Shown piece after piece: positions 23,774-35,732 of a stretch of 64,000 nucleotides of DNA (the stretch's first letter is position 1; each line of letters opens with the position of its first letter). The notes below the pieces were generated by a model. The model did not search any database. It was not told the origin of the DNA and saw nothing but the letters and a program-made list of their open reading frames with translations. Origin of the DNA: Phoenix dactylifera (Eukaryota; Streptophyta; Magnoliopsida; Arecales; Arecaceae); the NCBI RefSeq assembly GCF_009389715.1, contig NC_052399.1, positions 16,371,646-16,435,645 of the forward strand, given 5' to 3'. A program made the translations under genes and the position numbers.

Positions 23774-24176
23774 GCCTCCGTTTGGGAGTTTTGGGGAGAA
23801 AAGAAAAGAAAAGAAAACTTTAATGAGGAGGGAAAAGAAAAGAATGGAATAGAATAGACTTTCCTCGCTTCTTGTAAAAGAAATCATACCTTTTTAACAC
23901 TTTTACTAAAATACCCTTATTATAAAAGGGGCATGCTTATAAGTAGAGGATAAACTAGGTATTATCAAAAATTTATTAAGTTTCAATTTCTTTCTCTCCA
24001 AATCCTCCCACTTTATGGGAGGAAAGAAAGAAGAGAATTGGAGACCAAAATTTTTCATCCTATTCCCTCCTTTTCTTTCCCTTTTCCTTCACTAAAAAAC
24101 TCCCAAATATCAAAATTTTTAACTTTCCCTTCCCTTCCATTACTTTCTTCTCAATTCCAAGTTTTCAAACGGACCC
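23774..24176. mobile_element. MITE, 403 bp, TAA target duplication
   Basis: The left end GCCTCCGTTTGGGAGTTTTGG pairs with the right end, which in reverse complement is GGGTCCGTTTGAAAACTTGG. TAA lies at 23771-23773 and 24177-24179. The internal part is purine-rich on the left half and pyrimidine-rich on the right half, so the whole element can fold back on itself. It is non-coding. The TIR type and TWA target fit the PIF/Harbinger superfamily. Confidence 0.75.
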
Positions 24177-24179
24177 TAA

Positions 24180-26776
24180 GTACCTTATTATTGTGTCTAA
24201 CTTGGGTCAAGTGGGTGCTGTTGAATTCGGACAGACAGCAACATTCCCTTCCCTGCCAAGAATAAATGCCGAGACCAAGAGGTCACTATTTTTCCAATCA
24301 ACAACCATCTCACAATGCACGCACGGATGGCCAGTGATTTGTGATTATATCTTACATTATAAACATCACCCACCTTGATCTAAATTTGGTTTTGACAGCT
24401 TAAGTAGGGATTTGAAGTGTTTATAATCCACCTTTCATGGTGAAAAATTATTGGGTGTGAGTTCATGACTGAATTAGCTAGAGAGGCTCGATCTACAGTT
24501 ATGGCCATCCATGTATTGCACGACGATCGTGATTGCGTAGACCATACACCGCAAGGGATATGCTAATTTTTGTGCAGCATATGATAGGCATCAATCATGG
24601 CTGTCGCGAGACACATAAATGGTGAGTGTTCTACCCTACCAAATTTAAGTCTTGAACCCTGTTTCAGCATGGCTGTGGGTCTGTTTTTGAATTTGTACAC
24701 ATGCAATGTGCCTGCACGTGAACCAACGGTATGTGGACCAGGAAGAGATAGCACTTGCCAGCGGTCAGTGCTCGTACATCTAAGTGTACGCTTGAATTGT
24801 GAGTACATGTATCCTCGCCTTAATGGTGACAGTTGAACCACCTCAATGGACGCTAATACCTGCTTGAGTTCTGGAGACAGTACTGGTACGAGGATTATTA
24901 ACAAAATTGCCTATCTGTGGCAAAAAAATACACTTATACCATCTTAAAGATGTACACTTGAACATGGTTACAAGCAAATATGGAGAAGAAAAGCAATGGA
25001 ATTTTCTACAACTTGATAGCTAATAGACATTTAATTTTAAGCATAAAATCATCAGAACATGTCATTTTCAAGAATGAGTCGATCAAGTTGGAATACAGAG
25101 GATTGCGGGATTCGGAAATAGTGAATGCCATTTTATCTTTTGTCGAAATCCATCCGGTTTTCTAAAGTTTGTATAAATTAGAAACTTCTAGAAATTAGTT
25201 TTTATAACTTTTATCTCTTACGAACTTTAAACTGCGTGATTAATTGTAGCAGTCTATGCCACACAACATCATGGCTTACTATATTGATGGAGTATAGTAG
25301 AAATGAAAACGAAGGTTCAGATCCAAATTATATAGGTAACATCTGAAGGAGGCATCACTAGTTTCTATTTCTTTCTTTATTTCCTTTGCACCACTTTCTT
25401 AGCATCAAGACGGAGCCCACGTAAGTTTTACTTCTATCCTTTCTCCGCGAGGAAGAGAATGTGCTTTTAATTCTCCTGGAACGCCGAGTACGAATTCACT
25501 GGTGCATACAATATTCCTCCCATTCAGAGCTGAACGTCTGTTCATGCATGGGGGCCAACAGCGTGCCATGATGCTTGCTCGAGGAGAAACACAAGCGCAC
25601 CGATAACTATATGGTTGGATTCAGGAATTGTCATTTAGAAAGCACTAGCACAGCGTGGTCTCATCAGCATCAAATCAACTCCCACTCACCCCAATTAAAT
25701 TCTAAGTTCTAACCCTCCCAATAGTCGCACCACTGCCCAATAGGCTTTCATTTCATACGCCTAGCGAGCCTTCCACCGACACCGCACAGTGTAAATGAGG
25801 TCAGAGAGAGGAGGGGGGGGGGGGGGGGGGGGGAATCATGTGAACTTATATCATTTGGAAAGGGAGGTTCCACTTGGAAACTTCATTACACTCCTGGAGA
25901 CTTTTTCCACTGCATCTTTCTGCAACCCTTTTCAGCTTTACCCTTTGGCATCTTCCTCCCATGGGTGAAAGGTAAAAGGTTAGGAAGAGAAAGCCGAAGG
26001 AGTGTAGATGAAGGAAGGAAATGATGTGATATCAGCGCCAATCATCATGAGATCTGGGGTATTGTGGGTTGTTGGAGCCCAAAAAGTTTGGGCTGGTAAA
26101 TTAGATAAAATAACTACCTGTATAAAACTTAGCATGGACCCCTTCGGCTCGAGTGACGATCGAGAGCTCCACTCGCATTCTTCTGTTGTGTTGTTGGCTT
26201 CATTCAACTCCCAACCGTGGCCATGTTACTCCTATATCCTATCCGCCGTATGTTAGTCCACGTAAACTACTTGACCCATGGGAATCTCGTAAGATCGTGG
26301 TGTCCCTATCCATCACCTATTCGTAATGCTTTCCAGTACCTAATCTAAACATAAAAAAATATTGAAAACAAATGCAACGTCTTATGATTAGCATATACGA
26401 TCACCACCATTCTCGTTAGGAGCCAGTGCTATCATTAGAAGTATCCAATGATGCAATCCAAAAGAATTTTACATATTATGAACAAAAATTTAGAGAGCAC
26501 ATATCCCAAATTGGGCACAAGAGCATTTATTCCCCTAGTTAGTAGTTACATCAGCGAGAACAAAGCAAAAGGCTGGGAATCAGGATTTTCAATATACAAT
26601 TAACACGTTAAACAACTTGCAATTATTCCCTTTCCCAAAAAAAAAATCACAAAAAAAGAAACAAAAAAGAAATATATGTAAGAGCCTATATATATATATA
26701 CCTAGTATCATCATACGCTTATAGATCATATATAAAAGAAAAGTTTGAAAGAAAAGAAGGGAAACGGATGAGATAA
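24180..26776. other. Intergenic region between MITE and pectinesterase gene; no gene seen
   Basis: Several short frames occur (24563-24904, 24980-25165, 26008-26256), but none shows a domain or convincing codon pattern. A poly-G run lies at 25813-25833. The last ~250 bp before 26777 are probably the 3' UTR of the minus-strand pectinesterase gene. Confidence 0.45.
25813..25833. repeat. Homopolymer run of 21 G
   Basis: Twenty-one consecutive G residues on the plus strand follow a GA-rich stretch. Confidence 0.9.
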
Positions 26777-28620
26777 TCATACGGATAAGCCAGCCATGAA
26801 GGCCACTCCGGTGGAGGGTAGCCAAGAAGAGCCGTAGATAAACTTCGCTACGGTAAACTTACTCGCCTCCTCCGGCAACGTTATCACCCTATATCCCGGC
26901 CATTTCACTCTCTTCCCCAAGGCCGCCCCCGGCCCGTAATTCATATACTCACCGTAGTATAGCGTATCCAGCGCAAACGCACCATTCCACTCCAGCCAGC
27001 CCGCCGGGTGGATATGATCTCCCATGTAGGATAGCATATACACTGTCCTGGAGTACAGCTTCCACGGCCGGCCGAGGTAAGTGGGGTAAGTCCATTTCAC
27101 CCGCTCCAGCTCCGGCGTGGCGACGACTCGGCAAGCATGGATAGAGATGCCGGTGTTCTGGTTGGGATCCTTCCTGTTCTGCGCCGTGATGGTGTTTTTC
27201 TGTTTCTCCATCGGCTTTCGAGCCCACAAGCTGCAATTCTGCAGCACCACCGCCGCGTTGCCGAAGATGAAGTCGACGGTCCCGAATATGTCGCATTCCC
27301 GGAAGAACTGCCGCTGGGAGTGCACGTATAGCGTGTCCTGGTAGCCGATTATGTTGCACCGGTACACGACGGCTTGGTCGGCCCCCACCCGGAGCGCCAC
27401 CGCCTGGTGCTTTGCTGGCCCGGCCCAGTTCTCGATGGTCATGTCCTTCATTATGAATCCATTCCCCGTCGATGCTGTCATTTTAACACATTAGGATTTG
27501 ATCATTGTGAATTGTTTTAGCTAAGATGGAGAAAGAATCGAGGTAATATACCGAAGGTGGCGGTGCTGAAGGTGGTGTATTTGTCGGCGACGCTGCGGGA
27601 TCCGGCGACGATTGTCATGCCCTTGCCGTCGCCGATGAACATCAGATTTGTTTTCTTCCGGCCGACCTTGATGTTCTCGACGTAGCGGCCGGCCTTGACG
27701 TAGATGATAATGCGGCGGGCGCTGAGCTCGGGGGCGGCCTTGACGGCGTCGGCGATCGATTTGTGGGTCCCGTTACCGTCCTTGGCCACCACCATGTCGG
27801 CCTGGATCTTGGCCGCCGGGACCTGGAGCAGCCTCCGGTCTCTCCGCCCCACCCACTCTGGGAATTCTCCGTCGCCGGCGGAGGAGAGGAGGCGCCGCTT
27901 CTTGTTCTGGATGGGGATGCCGGAGAAATCCTTGTTCCGGCTGGCGGCGGAGAAGATGGCGAGGCAGTTGCTGACGAGCTCGGCGAGGTCTTTAAGGTTG
28001 GTCTCCATCTGGGCCCGGACGTAGCCGTTGGCGACGTCGGCGAGGCCCTCGGTGCAGGTGTCCTGGTTGGTTACTGCGGAGCTGAGCCAGGTGAGGACGT
28101 CCTCGTCGGAGGCGCCGGCGGGGTGGGAGCCGGTTGGAGCGATGACCGCGAGGGACTGGGAGAGCTGGTCGAGGGAGTCGTCGAGGAGCTCCATGCAGTC
28201 GTCGTAGGCGGAGCGGGCGAGGAAGTCCATGGAGACGCCGGCGACTGCCGAGGCCTGGTAGAGCGCCTTGCCGACGCGCTGGACGGTCATGTTGAGGGAG
28301 ATGTGGACGAGGTCGCGGTCGCCGGCTTCGAGGGCGCCGGGGAAGTCGAGGAGGGAGCTCACGCACAGCGCCGGGTACCTGGTCAGGGCGCAGGTCTGGG
28401 AGATGGCCTGGGTCGGGGTGCGGTTCGTGCCTGAACCGGAGGTGCGGGCCCTGGAGCGGACCAGGAGGCCCACCGAGACGCCGGAGGCGATGAGGAGGAC
28501 GACGGCGAGGAGGCCCAGAAGGATGAACCGGCGCTTGCGGCGAGTTGAACCGGTTTGACTCGGTAACGATTGGGAGACGGGGGGGAGGGACTCGGACGAG
28601 CCGAGCCGGCCATAGCCCAT
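26777..28620 (-). CDS. Pectin methylesterase with N-terminal inhibitor-like pro-region (type I PME)
   Basis: Two exons on the minus strand, 28620-27552 and 27474-26777, encode 588 residues. The 77-bp intron (GTATAT..GACAG) is phase 1. A membrane anchor lies at about residues 32-54. A PMEI-like pro-region (about 70-225) has Cys77, Cys86, Cys142, Cys189 and Cys219. Two RRLL subtilase-type processing motifs lie at 242-245 and 262-265, and the catalytic domain runs from about 270 to the end. Active-site landmarks are QAVALRV (Gln380), GYQDTLY (Gln402, Asp403), GTVDFIFG (Asp424) and LGRPW (Arg492). The enzyme removes methyl groups from cell-wall homogalacturonan, leaving acidic pectin and methanol. 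The pro-region normally keeps it inactive until it is cut off in the Golgi. All catalytic residues are present, so it is probably functional. Exon 1 is strikingly GC-rich. Confidence 0.95.
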
Positions 28621-28686
28621 GGTGGGTGTGGATTAGAGAAGGGGAAGGGATCGGAGGGGAGGCAAAAAGAAAGAGGCTTCAGTGGG

Positions 28687-28694
28687 GTTTATAG
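28687..28694 (-). promoter_or_regulatory. Probable TATA box of the pectinesterase gene
   Basis: CTATAAAC on the minus strand, about 67-74 bp upstream of the start codon, leaving room for a short leader. Confidence 0.55.
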
Positions 28695-29612
28695 GAGGGA
28701 GAATGTGAGTTAGCAGTGGCAGCAGTTTGGTGAGCGGTCTATATCTTCCTGCAAGAGCTGGCTCCCACCGGGTGCTCTTACGACTCCTATTAGCAAAGAT
28801 TTCCGCTTCCGTGCATTACCTTAAGCTAGGACGCTTTGACTACCGTGGATCTAACAATATTTGCAGAAAAAATTATTATTTAAGTATTTTTATTTTATAT
28901 AAGTATCCAAAATTTATCCAACATACAGCTGATGTAAAACTAAACATACATTCATATAGATCCTCATGCACTCTCTTATTTAAGTTTTGATATTCTTCCA
29001 TACGAAGGATGCAAATCCATTTACAGGTACCATGAATCCAATTACGAATATCATGATCAACTCATGATTAGTCTAAATTAGCATGTTTTTCAGTATCTTC
29101 TAGTTTATATGGGCTAAGATCCAGATCAATTCTAAGGATCTCGTTCAGAAAGAATAGTCTGAAAGTATTATTTAATTAAGTTTATAAATACATTTAAAAT
29201 CTACTCACTACATAACTAGTGTCAAATTACATACTTTGTGCTAATATAATAATTTTTTTTATCACGTGGCATAAAAAGACTAGGAAGTGATGCAATATAT
29301 AGGAACGATGAAACGTTGACATTACGGGTAAATATTTCTGTTTTATAAGCGGCATTTAGGATTAATTTACTTTTTATCCACACCTTTTTAAGTTCTCTCG
29401 GTGGGCTTTAATTCCAAAGCTTATTTGTTTCTCTTCTCCTTGTAGGTGCATGTGAAATTGACCGACACCTAGTAGGATGTTGATCGTGTGAGAAATTTTT
29501 ATTGACTATAATTTATAAGTGGGTAATCAAATTATTAAAAGAAAAGGAAAGAAAGAGATTGGAGACATGACACGTTCTGGAGAACGAAGCATATTAATGG
29601 ACACATGAGGGA
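28695..29612. other. Intergenic / upstream region of the pectinesterase gene
   Basis: AT-rich, with no gene or recognisable repeat seen. Confidence 0.4.
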
Positions 29613-30374
29613 TTAGGTATGTGGGGACAGCAAAACAGGCAATGGTTGTTGTGGTTGGTTCTTTCGCCAATAATAAGCAACAACAACCATAGAGTTTTCA
29701 TCTGATCGACAGCTTACCGCTGCTGTAAAGACCCTAGGCTCGTAGCTGTGGGGTTCGACCGGACCCGGCGGCGACTCAATCTTTTGGCAGCGTTGTGACT
29801 GATTGCCGCTAATTTCACGAAGAACGTCCCTCCCAATTGTCGGACGAAGCATCTCTGCTGCCGCCCGTTTTGGCAGCCGGTGCCCACCGCCCATGCGCGT
29901 GTACTGTAAAGCATCAATGCATCCGCTGTACCGCGGTACATGTTGCCTTTTTTTCCCGATGTATTGAGGGGGCATAAAATGGTTGGTTTGAAATCTGTGC
30001 AGATCGGCGAATGGAAACGTACTGATTACTTTGAGATTATACGGAGTGTGATCTGACAGATAATGTCGGAGAAGAAGATCAATCATTCTTTCATCCGAAA
30101 GATACAACCCGGATGCTTCGTAGAGGTGCATGTGATCATTGTTCTGCCTGGAAATAAATGGGATGTGAAAGAATGGTTCATCTTCTTGCATAACGTCAAC
30201 TGCTTGACTTGCGATGACCACTTCAAGATCCAGGCAGACGGATGGAAAAAGTTCAGGGCGCTTTGAGATCCATGCAAGATGCAATTCAGTAGTTGATGTT
30301 GCGAAAAAAGAACGATCATTCTTGCTTGCGTGTGAAAGAGTAGACCCGAACCCACAATAAACAAACATATACAT
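29613..30374 (-). CDS. Unrecognised open reading frame, 253-262 codons
   Basis: An uninterrupted minus-strand frame runs from 30401 to 29613. The first real ATG is at 30374; the frame opens with TTG at 30401. I do not recognise the product. The predicted protein is mixed alpha/beta-like, with no clear signal peptide, membrane segment or repeat. It contains SDERMIDLLLRHYLSDH in the middle and a basic, Pro-rich C-terminal third. Codon usage by eye looks protein-like in the first two-thirds and less so towards the end. It could be an orphan gene, one exon of a spliced gene, or a degenerate transposon-derived frame. No TATA box or splice evidence was found. Confidence 0.3.
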   Translation of the reverse strand: MYMFVYCGFGSTLSHASKNDRSFFATSTTELHLAWISKRPELFPSVCLDLEVVIASQAVDVMQEDEPFFHIPFISRQNNDHMHLYEASGLYLSDERMIDLLLRHYLSDHTPYNLKVISTFPFADLHRFQTNHFMPPQYIGKKRQHVPRYSGCIDALQYTRMGGGHRLPKRAAAEMLRPTIGRDVLREISGNQSQRCQKIESPPGPVEPHSYEPRVFTAAVSCRSDENSMVVVAYYWRKNQPQQPLPVLLSPHT

Positions 30375-30401
30375 ACTGCTAGCAATCAATCCGCAAGCCA
30401 A

Positions 30402-30835
30402 TGATTGTCCCTTGTGCCCACAGCTTTAACTGTTTTAAGGATGAGGTATGGAAGGGAGAAGGCCTCGGTGAGCTAGGAGAGCGAAGAATAGGGTGGACTC
30501 GAAGGTTGGTGGAAGATGGAAGCAGCGGAGAAGATGAAGGAGGGGTGGTGGTATGACCGAGGCAGCGGTGTGTGCGGTCGCACAGGTGAGCGGCGTTGGC
30601 GGACGAGGACGACCTGGCGGTGAAGAGGAGAGGCGGTTCGGCGGCTCTGCGGGCGGCTGGTCGTGAAGAAGAATAAGAGGTATTCTTTTTTTTTTTTTGA
30701 CTAGCTTGTGCGACTCACGTGCGATGAAGCACGTGTGCCTCACGTGGGTTGGGGCACATGCAACTCACATGCAACTCCTTTTTTTTTTTTTTCTAGGGTG
30801 GATCCGGGCTAATGAACTGGTAACGGGTGAGGGAC
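30402..30835. other. GC-rich stretch with no supported gene
   Basis: 30435-30670 is GC-rich and open in more than one frame, but no domain is visible. It is followed by two T-runs (30687-30698 and 30779-30792) and the G-box cluster at 30716-30746. Confidence 0.35.
30716..30746. promoter_or_regulatory. Cluster of three G-box (CACGTG) hexamers
   Basis: CACGTG occurs at 30716-30721, 30730-30735 and 30741-30746. These palindromes are binding sites for bZIP and bHLH factors. The nearest frame on the left is the unrecognised minus-strand frame; a regulatory role is not shown. Confidence 0.4.
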
Positions 30836-31504
30836 TTACCCGTTAACTGGTGTTTTTTCAACCTCCCGACGGTTTCGGGAGGTGGTTCCGGACTCTGCGG
30901 CTACGGTTGCCGAGCGGACCTTGTGGCCTGCTGCAATGGACGGCAATTGGTCACAAGCCCCCTGACTGGTTGGTGACATCAGAGGAGAAGAAGCCTCTCC
31001 TTGCTCCTTCTGGTGATAACCGATCGAGAGGGAGGTGAACAGGGACATAAGACTCTCCCTTTTCTTCACACTGTGCGCTGGTCGTCGACACTCATTAAGC
31101 TCCGGCATCTGTGGTGCAAAGTCTTCCGTGAAGAACTCGTGCGGCAAATGAAGCAGGGGCAGCCTGTCCATACACCAGGTCTCTGGGGATTAGGACGGCT
31201 ACGGGTGTACCGAGAGGGAATCAGGGAGGGAAATAGACAGACAGGATCAAGGTGTTGGCACAGAGGCAAAGCCCTGGCTGGCTCTGATACCAAACTGATG
31301 CGGGACAGGGGATTTAAGGAAGAAAATATGAATAGAAAGGGAAGGGGAGGGAAAATCTGGAATCCACCAGATGTTAACACAATGTTTTCATTCCAAAATA
31401 CTCTAACTAAAACAGGAGACATGGGGTTCCATATATAGCCCCCTATGCAACTACTCATGATCCCCACAAGTGATCATGGAACTATCCATGATCCAACAAC
31501 ATCA
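30836..31504 (-). mobile_element. Fragment of a small LTR retrotransposon (LTR, PBS and part of the internal region)
   Basis: The minus strand reads as a terminal repeat (about 31504 to 31296), three spacer bases, a perfect TGGTATCAGAGC primer-binding site at 31292-31281, and then a stretch open from 31171 to 30836 with no known domain. The terminal repeat begins TGATG and ends CATCA, a perfect 5-bp inverted end. It has TATATAT at 31431-31437 on the minus strand. No second LTR was found at lower coordinates, so the element is truncated. The upper LTR boundary is inferred from the inverted end only. Confidence 0.6.
31281..31292 (-). other. Primer-binding site, initiator-Met tRNA type
   Basis: TGGTATCAGAGC on the minus strand, an exact match to the common plant LTR-retrotransposon primer site. 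Confidence 0.8.
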
Positions 31505-32527
31505 TGGTTCACAACAACAGCTAAACATAGTCATAACAAGCCAACAACTGACATAAGGACGAAAATACATAATAAATAAACGAAAATATACAAGAAAATA
31601 ACACTAGGGCCAAAGTGCTATGCACATCGGCGACGCCTATACACATGCTGGAAACGGTGGTCTGTGTCCCCACCAATAAGCGCATCTTATACATCTCACC
31701 TATTATTCCTCCATCATGTCTGGTGAATAACAAGCAAGTTTCAGCTTGGCTAGTTTGGTGTTGAGCTCGTACTGAGTTTGAGTTTTGTAGGTCAGCAGTA
31801 TTCCATCGAGGACACAAGTTCTAGTAGTTTAATTAACCATGTATTAATTAACTCTGAACGGTGACATGTAGTCTCTTTAATTCGCAAGAGAAATTACTTG
31901 GTGGCATCTTAAATTTCCAGGGGGATGTGTCGATGATCGAAATCGATACCAGGATAATCTAGAGGAATATATGCAAATGTGTGAACTCCTCCTCAAATTC
32001 ATATACACTTGGGAATACCTTGGAAATTTTGTTTTGAAAAGATCAATGGCTAGGTGATCACTCACTCTCTACTTTTTTTCCTGAACCTCTTCGATTCCAC
32101 GATTGATGAGGATGCAGGGGTAGCAGATTACTGGAATGCTTCAGCTGGAAGTTGGACTACGAACATTTTGCCTTTGCCAGGAAATACTATGGAGGAACTT
32201 TTGGCAGAAACATGGAGTATGTTCATCCTTCCAATAAGAAGGATGCCTTCCAAATGGAAATGAACTGGCAGCAAGATAAAAAATATTCGTGTGGTTGGCA
32301 ACAAAAAACAAACTGAACAAAGGGAGAGGTTCCAAGGAGGAAAGCAGAGTGTGCCTTGTTCAATTGTCCACTACAGCATTGTCCTCATGCTTCAAGAATT
32401 TGGAGAAGAATAGATGCTGTGTCAGGAGGTCACTAGCATCATAGGATCACTTTGTAATGCACTTGGACTGATTGGAAATTGCTAATAGATGGATACGGTT
32501 ATATTGCCTTGGCCCTTTCTATGTACT
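31505..32527. other. Intergenic region; no gene seen
   Basis: No recognisable protein, RNA gene or repeat boundary. The frames 31521-31817 and 32054-32263 are not protein-like. Confidence 0.4.
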
Positions 32528-32530
32528 TAA

Positions 32531-32886
32531 GGGCTCGTTTGGTTCGCGGAAAGAGAAGGGGAAAAATGTGGTCAACGGAAAAGTAATGAGATGCCTCTTA
32601 TTTGATTGGAGTTTTTAAAGAAAAAAGACGGAAAAGTTGTATTTTCATGGGAATATGATTGCCATATTTCATGGGAAAGTCTTTCCCATAAGGCGAAAAT
32701 CACTCTATTTTTATTTTTTCCCAAAAAGGCCATTCCGCATTAAAGAAGCATTAAAGAGGCATTAAAAACCTAATTTTTATTAAGGGCATAATAGAAATTA
32801 TACATAACTTTTTCAGAAAAGTGGATGGCCAACCAAACATAAGCACTTTGAAAATTTGTCACTTTCCCATGGTCAACCAAACATGC
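32531..32886. mobile_element. MITE-like element, 356 bp, TAA flanks
   Basis: The left end GGGCTCGTTTGGTTCGCGG and the reverse complement of the right end, GCATGTTTGGTTGACCATGG, are inverted repeats. TAA lies at 32528-32530 and 32887-32889. It contains the internal tracts ATGGGAAAGTC and CCCATAAGGCG and has no coding capacity. The right terminus is less certain because a similar CCAACCAAACAT motif occurs slightly inside. Confidence 0.55.
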
Positions 32887-32889
32887 TAA

Positions 32890-34869
32890 AAGTACTTTTC
32901 ACTAATAGTTAATGCCTAGCTAATGCCTTTTTCCACCTCTCACTAATAGTTGGTGCCTACAATTTTGCGTAACATTTTCCACGCCGGATTAGTTTTATTA
33001 TTTTAATAACATTTAATGACATAATAGTTAATCTAAGTCAAGACGTTAGCAAGTACTATAAATTTATTCGGTTCGTAGGAAGAATTTTTTTCACTAAAAT
33101 ATTTTTCAAAAAAAGATTGATACTCGGATGTATGATGCTTCAGAAAGTAATTTTTGCATGTTTGATTGGCCATGAAATAACTTATATTTGGCTGAGTATC
33201 TACATTTTTAGAAATATTATGTAAAATACCTATTATGCTTTTAATAATTTTTTTTTTGCATGAATACCCTCCTAAATATTAAATTTTGTATAAATATTCT
33301 TACAAAATTGATACTTGCATGTATATCCTTATAAAATATTTTTTTACTATTTTACTAATTTTTATTTTTATTTTTATTTTAGCTCACCATGTTTCAAAGA
33401 GCATAATAGAGGACCACGGATGAACCTCAAATCTCAGCAAGCTGGCTCCAAGTAGCGCCTCCGTACCAACCAGCGGCCATCGTTTTCAAAAAGAGAGCAG
33501 ATTGCGGAAAGTGGGAGCGGCTTCTCTTACGATTAGTTTTTTTTTTTTAAAAAAAAAAAAGGCATTTCATATAACTCTAACTTGAACGATTAGCATTTTT
33601 TCACTAAAAACCTTTTAACTCCACAGAAATTCGATAGAAATTTGAGAGAGCCTATAGAACCTGATGCCCATGCTCCCCACTCCAGACATCCGTTATTCTA
33701 TAGAAGGGGTCTTAGTCTGTCCACCAAGAGCTTGACCGAGAATAGATGAACACGTCACAATGACCAAGATGCATGTTTGCCCTCCAATCACCAAATTTTT
33801 AATATTTTAATCTAAATAAATTACTAAAACCCTGCCCGAGTTTTACGTTTATTATATCTACACCCAATAATTTATAAAACCTACCGCCTACTACTAAAAT
33901 TCTGGTTTTTGCAAGAGTTGCATTGTTCTATGCAAGAAAAAGACTTAGAAAGAATAAAAAAAAGTTTGAATCCGAAAAAGTATGCTTAGGGAGCGTCTCT
34001 CTGTCTACTACTTTTAACTATTCCTTTAGCTGGACTTGAGGCTTTTCTCAAAACTATTCCGAAGAAAAGAATGAAAATTCTATGGATAGGTTGTAAGCAT
34101 ATGAGAGAGGCCAAAATTGTAATCAATCGAAGATGCCTCCGAAACGTTGTTTTTTATCAGCTTTTCGAAAAGGGCGAGGTGCAAAAACAAGTCTTTCAAT
34201 TGTCCCACAGCTTCAGATCAAGTAGAGGCATCACTACATAGTCACTTACACTCAATTGAATTAACAGCGTCAGTGAATCCGTTTACATCATATGAAAAGT
34301 TAAAATTATTTTTGAATAAGGAGGATACATTCGTTTTCTTATATCTGGTTGTTATATCATGTAAGATTATTTTGGTTATTTTTTAAAAAAATTTCTGACG
34401 TGGCATTTGGGTCTCATTTAAAGTTAATGGTTTGACTAAAGTTGTATTAAGTTATAAGTTAAAGTATTGGATAAAAATAAATCTCAGAGAGATAATCATA
34501 GGTATTTCATACTATTAGATGTAAGTATAATTTACTCCTAATTTTAGAAATTTTTTTATAATTTACTATTTCTAAACATTTGTTTTGAAATAGAGAATGA
34601 AAGGAAAAGATAACCGTCCATTGCTCATGGCCCAAAAGAGAGAAATGGGACAAAAACAAGAGCTGGTCCCAACCATCACTTGGGTCTCATTCCTAGACCA
34701 ACTGGTCCCCCACGTGAATTTTGGTGACATTAGACCCATTATTAGTGCCTCTATCATTAACCCATATATTGACAGCGATACCATTTGATGCTGCATATCA
34801 TTTTAGATAATAGTTATGGATTTCTATCTTTCTGATTTTTAATGAAGTACCAGTGTAGATGGTATTTGT
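32890..34869. other. Intergenic, repeat-derived AT-rich region; no gene seen
   Basis: 33055-33400 resembles another degenerate TTCGGTTCGTAGG-type inverted-repeat element without a clear right end. An A/T tract lies at 33539-33560. No supported coding sequence. Confidence 0.4.
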
Positions 34870-35175
34870 TAAGCCCGACGGGTGTTGCAGTCCACCTCCA
34901 TCATCATGGAAGGGGACTCAGTCATCGTGATAGATTGGATTCAGAGGGGTCCGAGGGGCCTAGGAGAGGACCACCCCCTGTTGCGTGATATTTGGACGAT
35001 GGGCGGCGATGGAGTGGCCTTTGAGGCCTTTGAGGCGATGGAGTGGTATGTTGTGGGCTCGGGATGCAGATCTGCCGAGGATACTCCGTGATGTTTTATT
35101 TTTTGATTTTATTGGGTGTATCCGAACTCGTGTAGTTTGACTTGCTCACCTTAGCACAAAAATAAAATAAAATAC
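34870..35175 (+). mobile_element. LINE 3' end: RNase H-like domain remnant
   Basis: The plus frame reads IIMEGDSVIVIDWIQRG then HPLLRDIW. This is the RVT_3/RNase H pattern in which an acidic EGDS strand is followed by a conserved DIW helix. After a frame shift, LPRILRDVLFFDFIGCIRTR near 35070-35125 matches the usual C-terminus. An A-rich tail (AAAAATAAAATAAAATA) at about 35157-35173 marks the element end. It is 5'-truncated and inactive. Confidence 0.65.
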
Positions 35176-35732
35176 TAGAGTAGATTAAAAAAAATGCATG
35201 AATTAGAATATAAGAACCTCCTCAGTTTTAGGTTTTGTTTTCTCCGCAACCATATGGAACCATAGTATTTAAATCTAACACCAATTATTAATTTGTAATG
35301 GTTCCCTGCATTATCCATATCCCTAGTGTACTACCGTCCATGGGGGGTTCTACAATTCTGTAGTCCATATCAATCTCATGTAGGGATCAGGTGAAACATA
35401 GCGATATTTTCGTATGTGCATGATCCAAACCGACAAGGATGGCTTTATTTAGTTTGTTTCTTTTGCTTTCAATCTTATGGCAAGATATGTACTGTCGGAA
35501 TCAAGCATCAGCAGAGGTTATTAGGGTGGGTCTGCACCAATGAACGATAATCAAACAGCCAAAAAGGACAAATGAAGAAAATTTTTTAATGCACTAGATG
35601 AAGAAATACAAATATAATTATAAAATACCTCAAGTCAATACTGCACAGAAAATAATCCTTATGGGCAATTTCCCTTCAAAAAGAGATGCACATTATCCAA
35701 GGGTAAGAGACTCATTGGAAACAATCTATTTC

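Noticed and set aside
27763..28434. 223-codon plus-strand frame within the pectinesterase exon
   Set aside because: It is antisense to a catalytically complete gene; its Gly/Glu/Val-rich composition is what reverse reading of GC-rich codons gives.
29745..29775. GGTTCGACC motif considered as a tRNA T-arm
   Set aside because: No acceptor or anticodon stem could be paired around it; no tRNA gene was found anywhere in the window.
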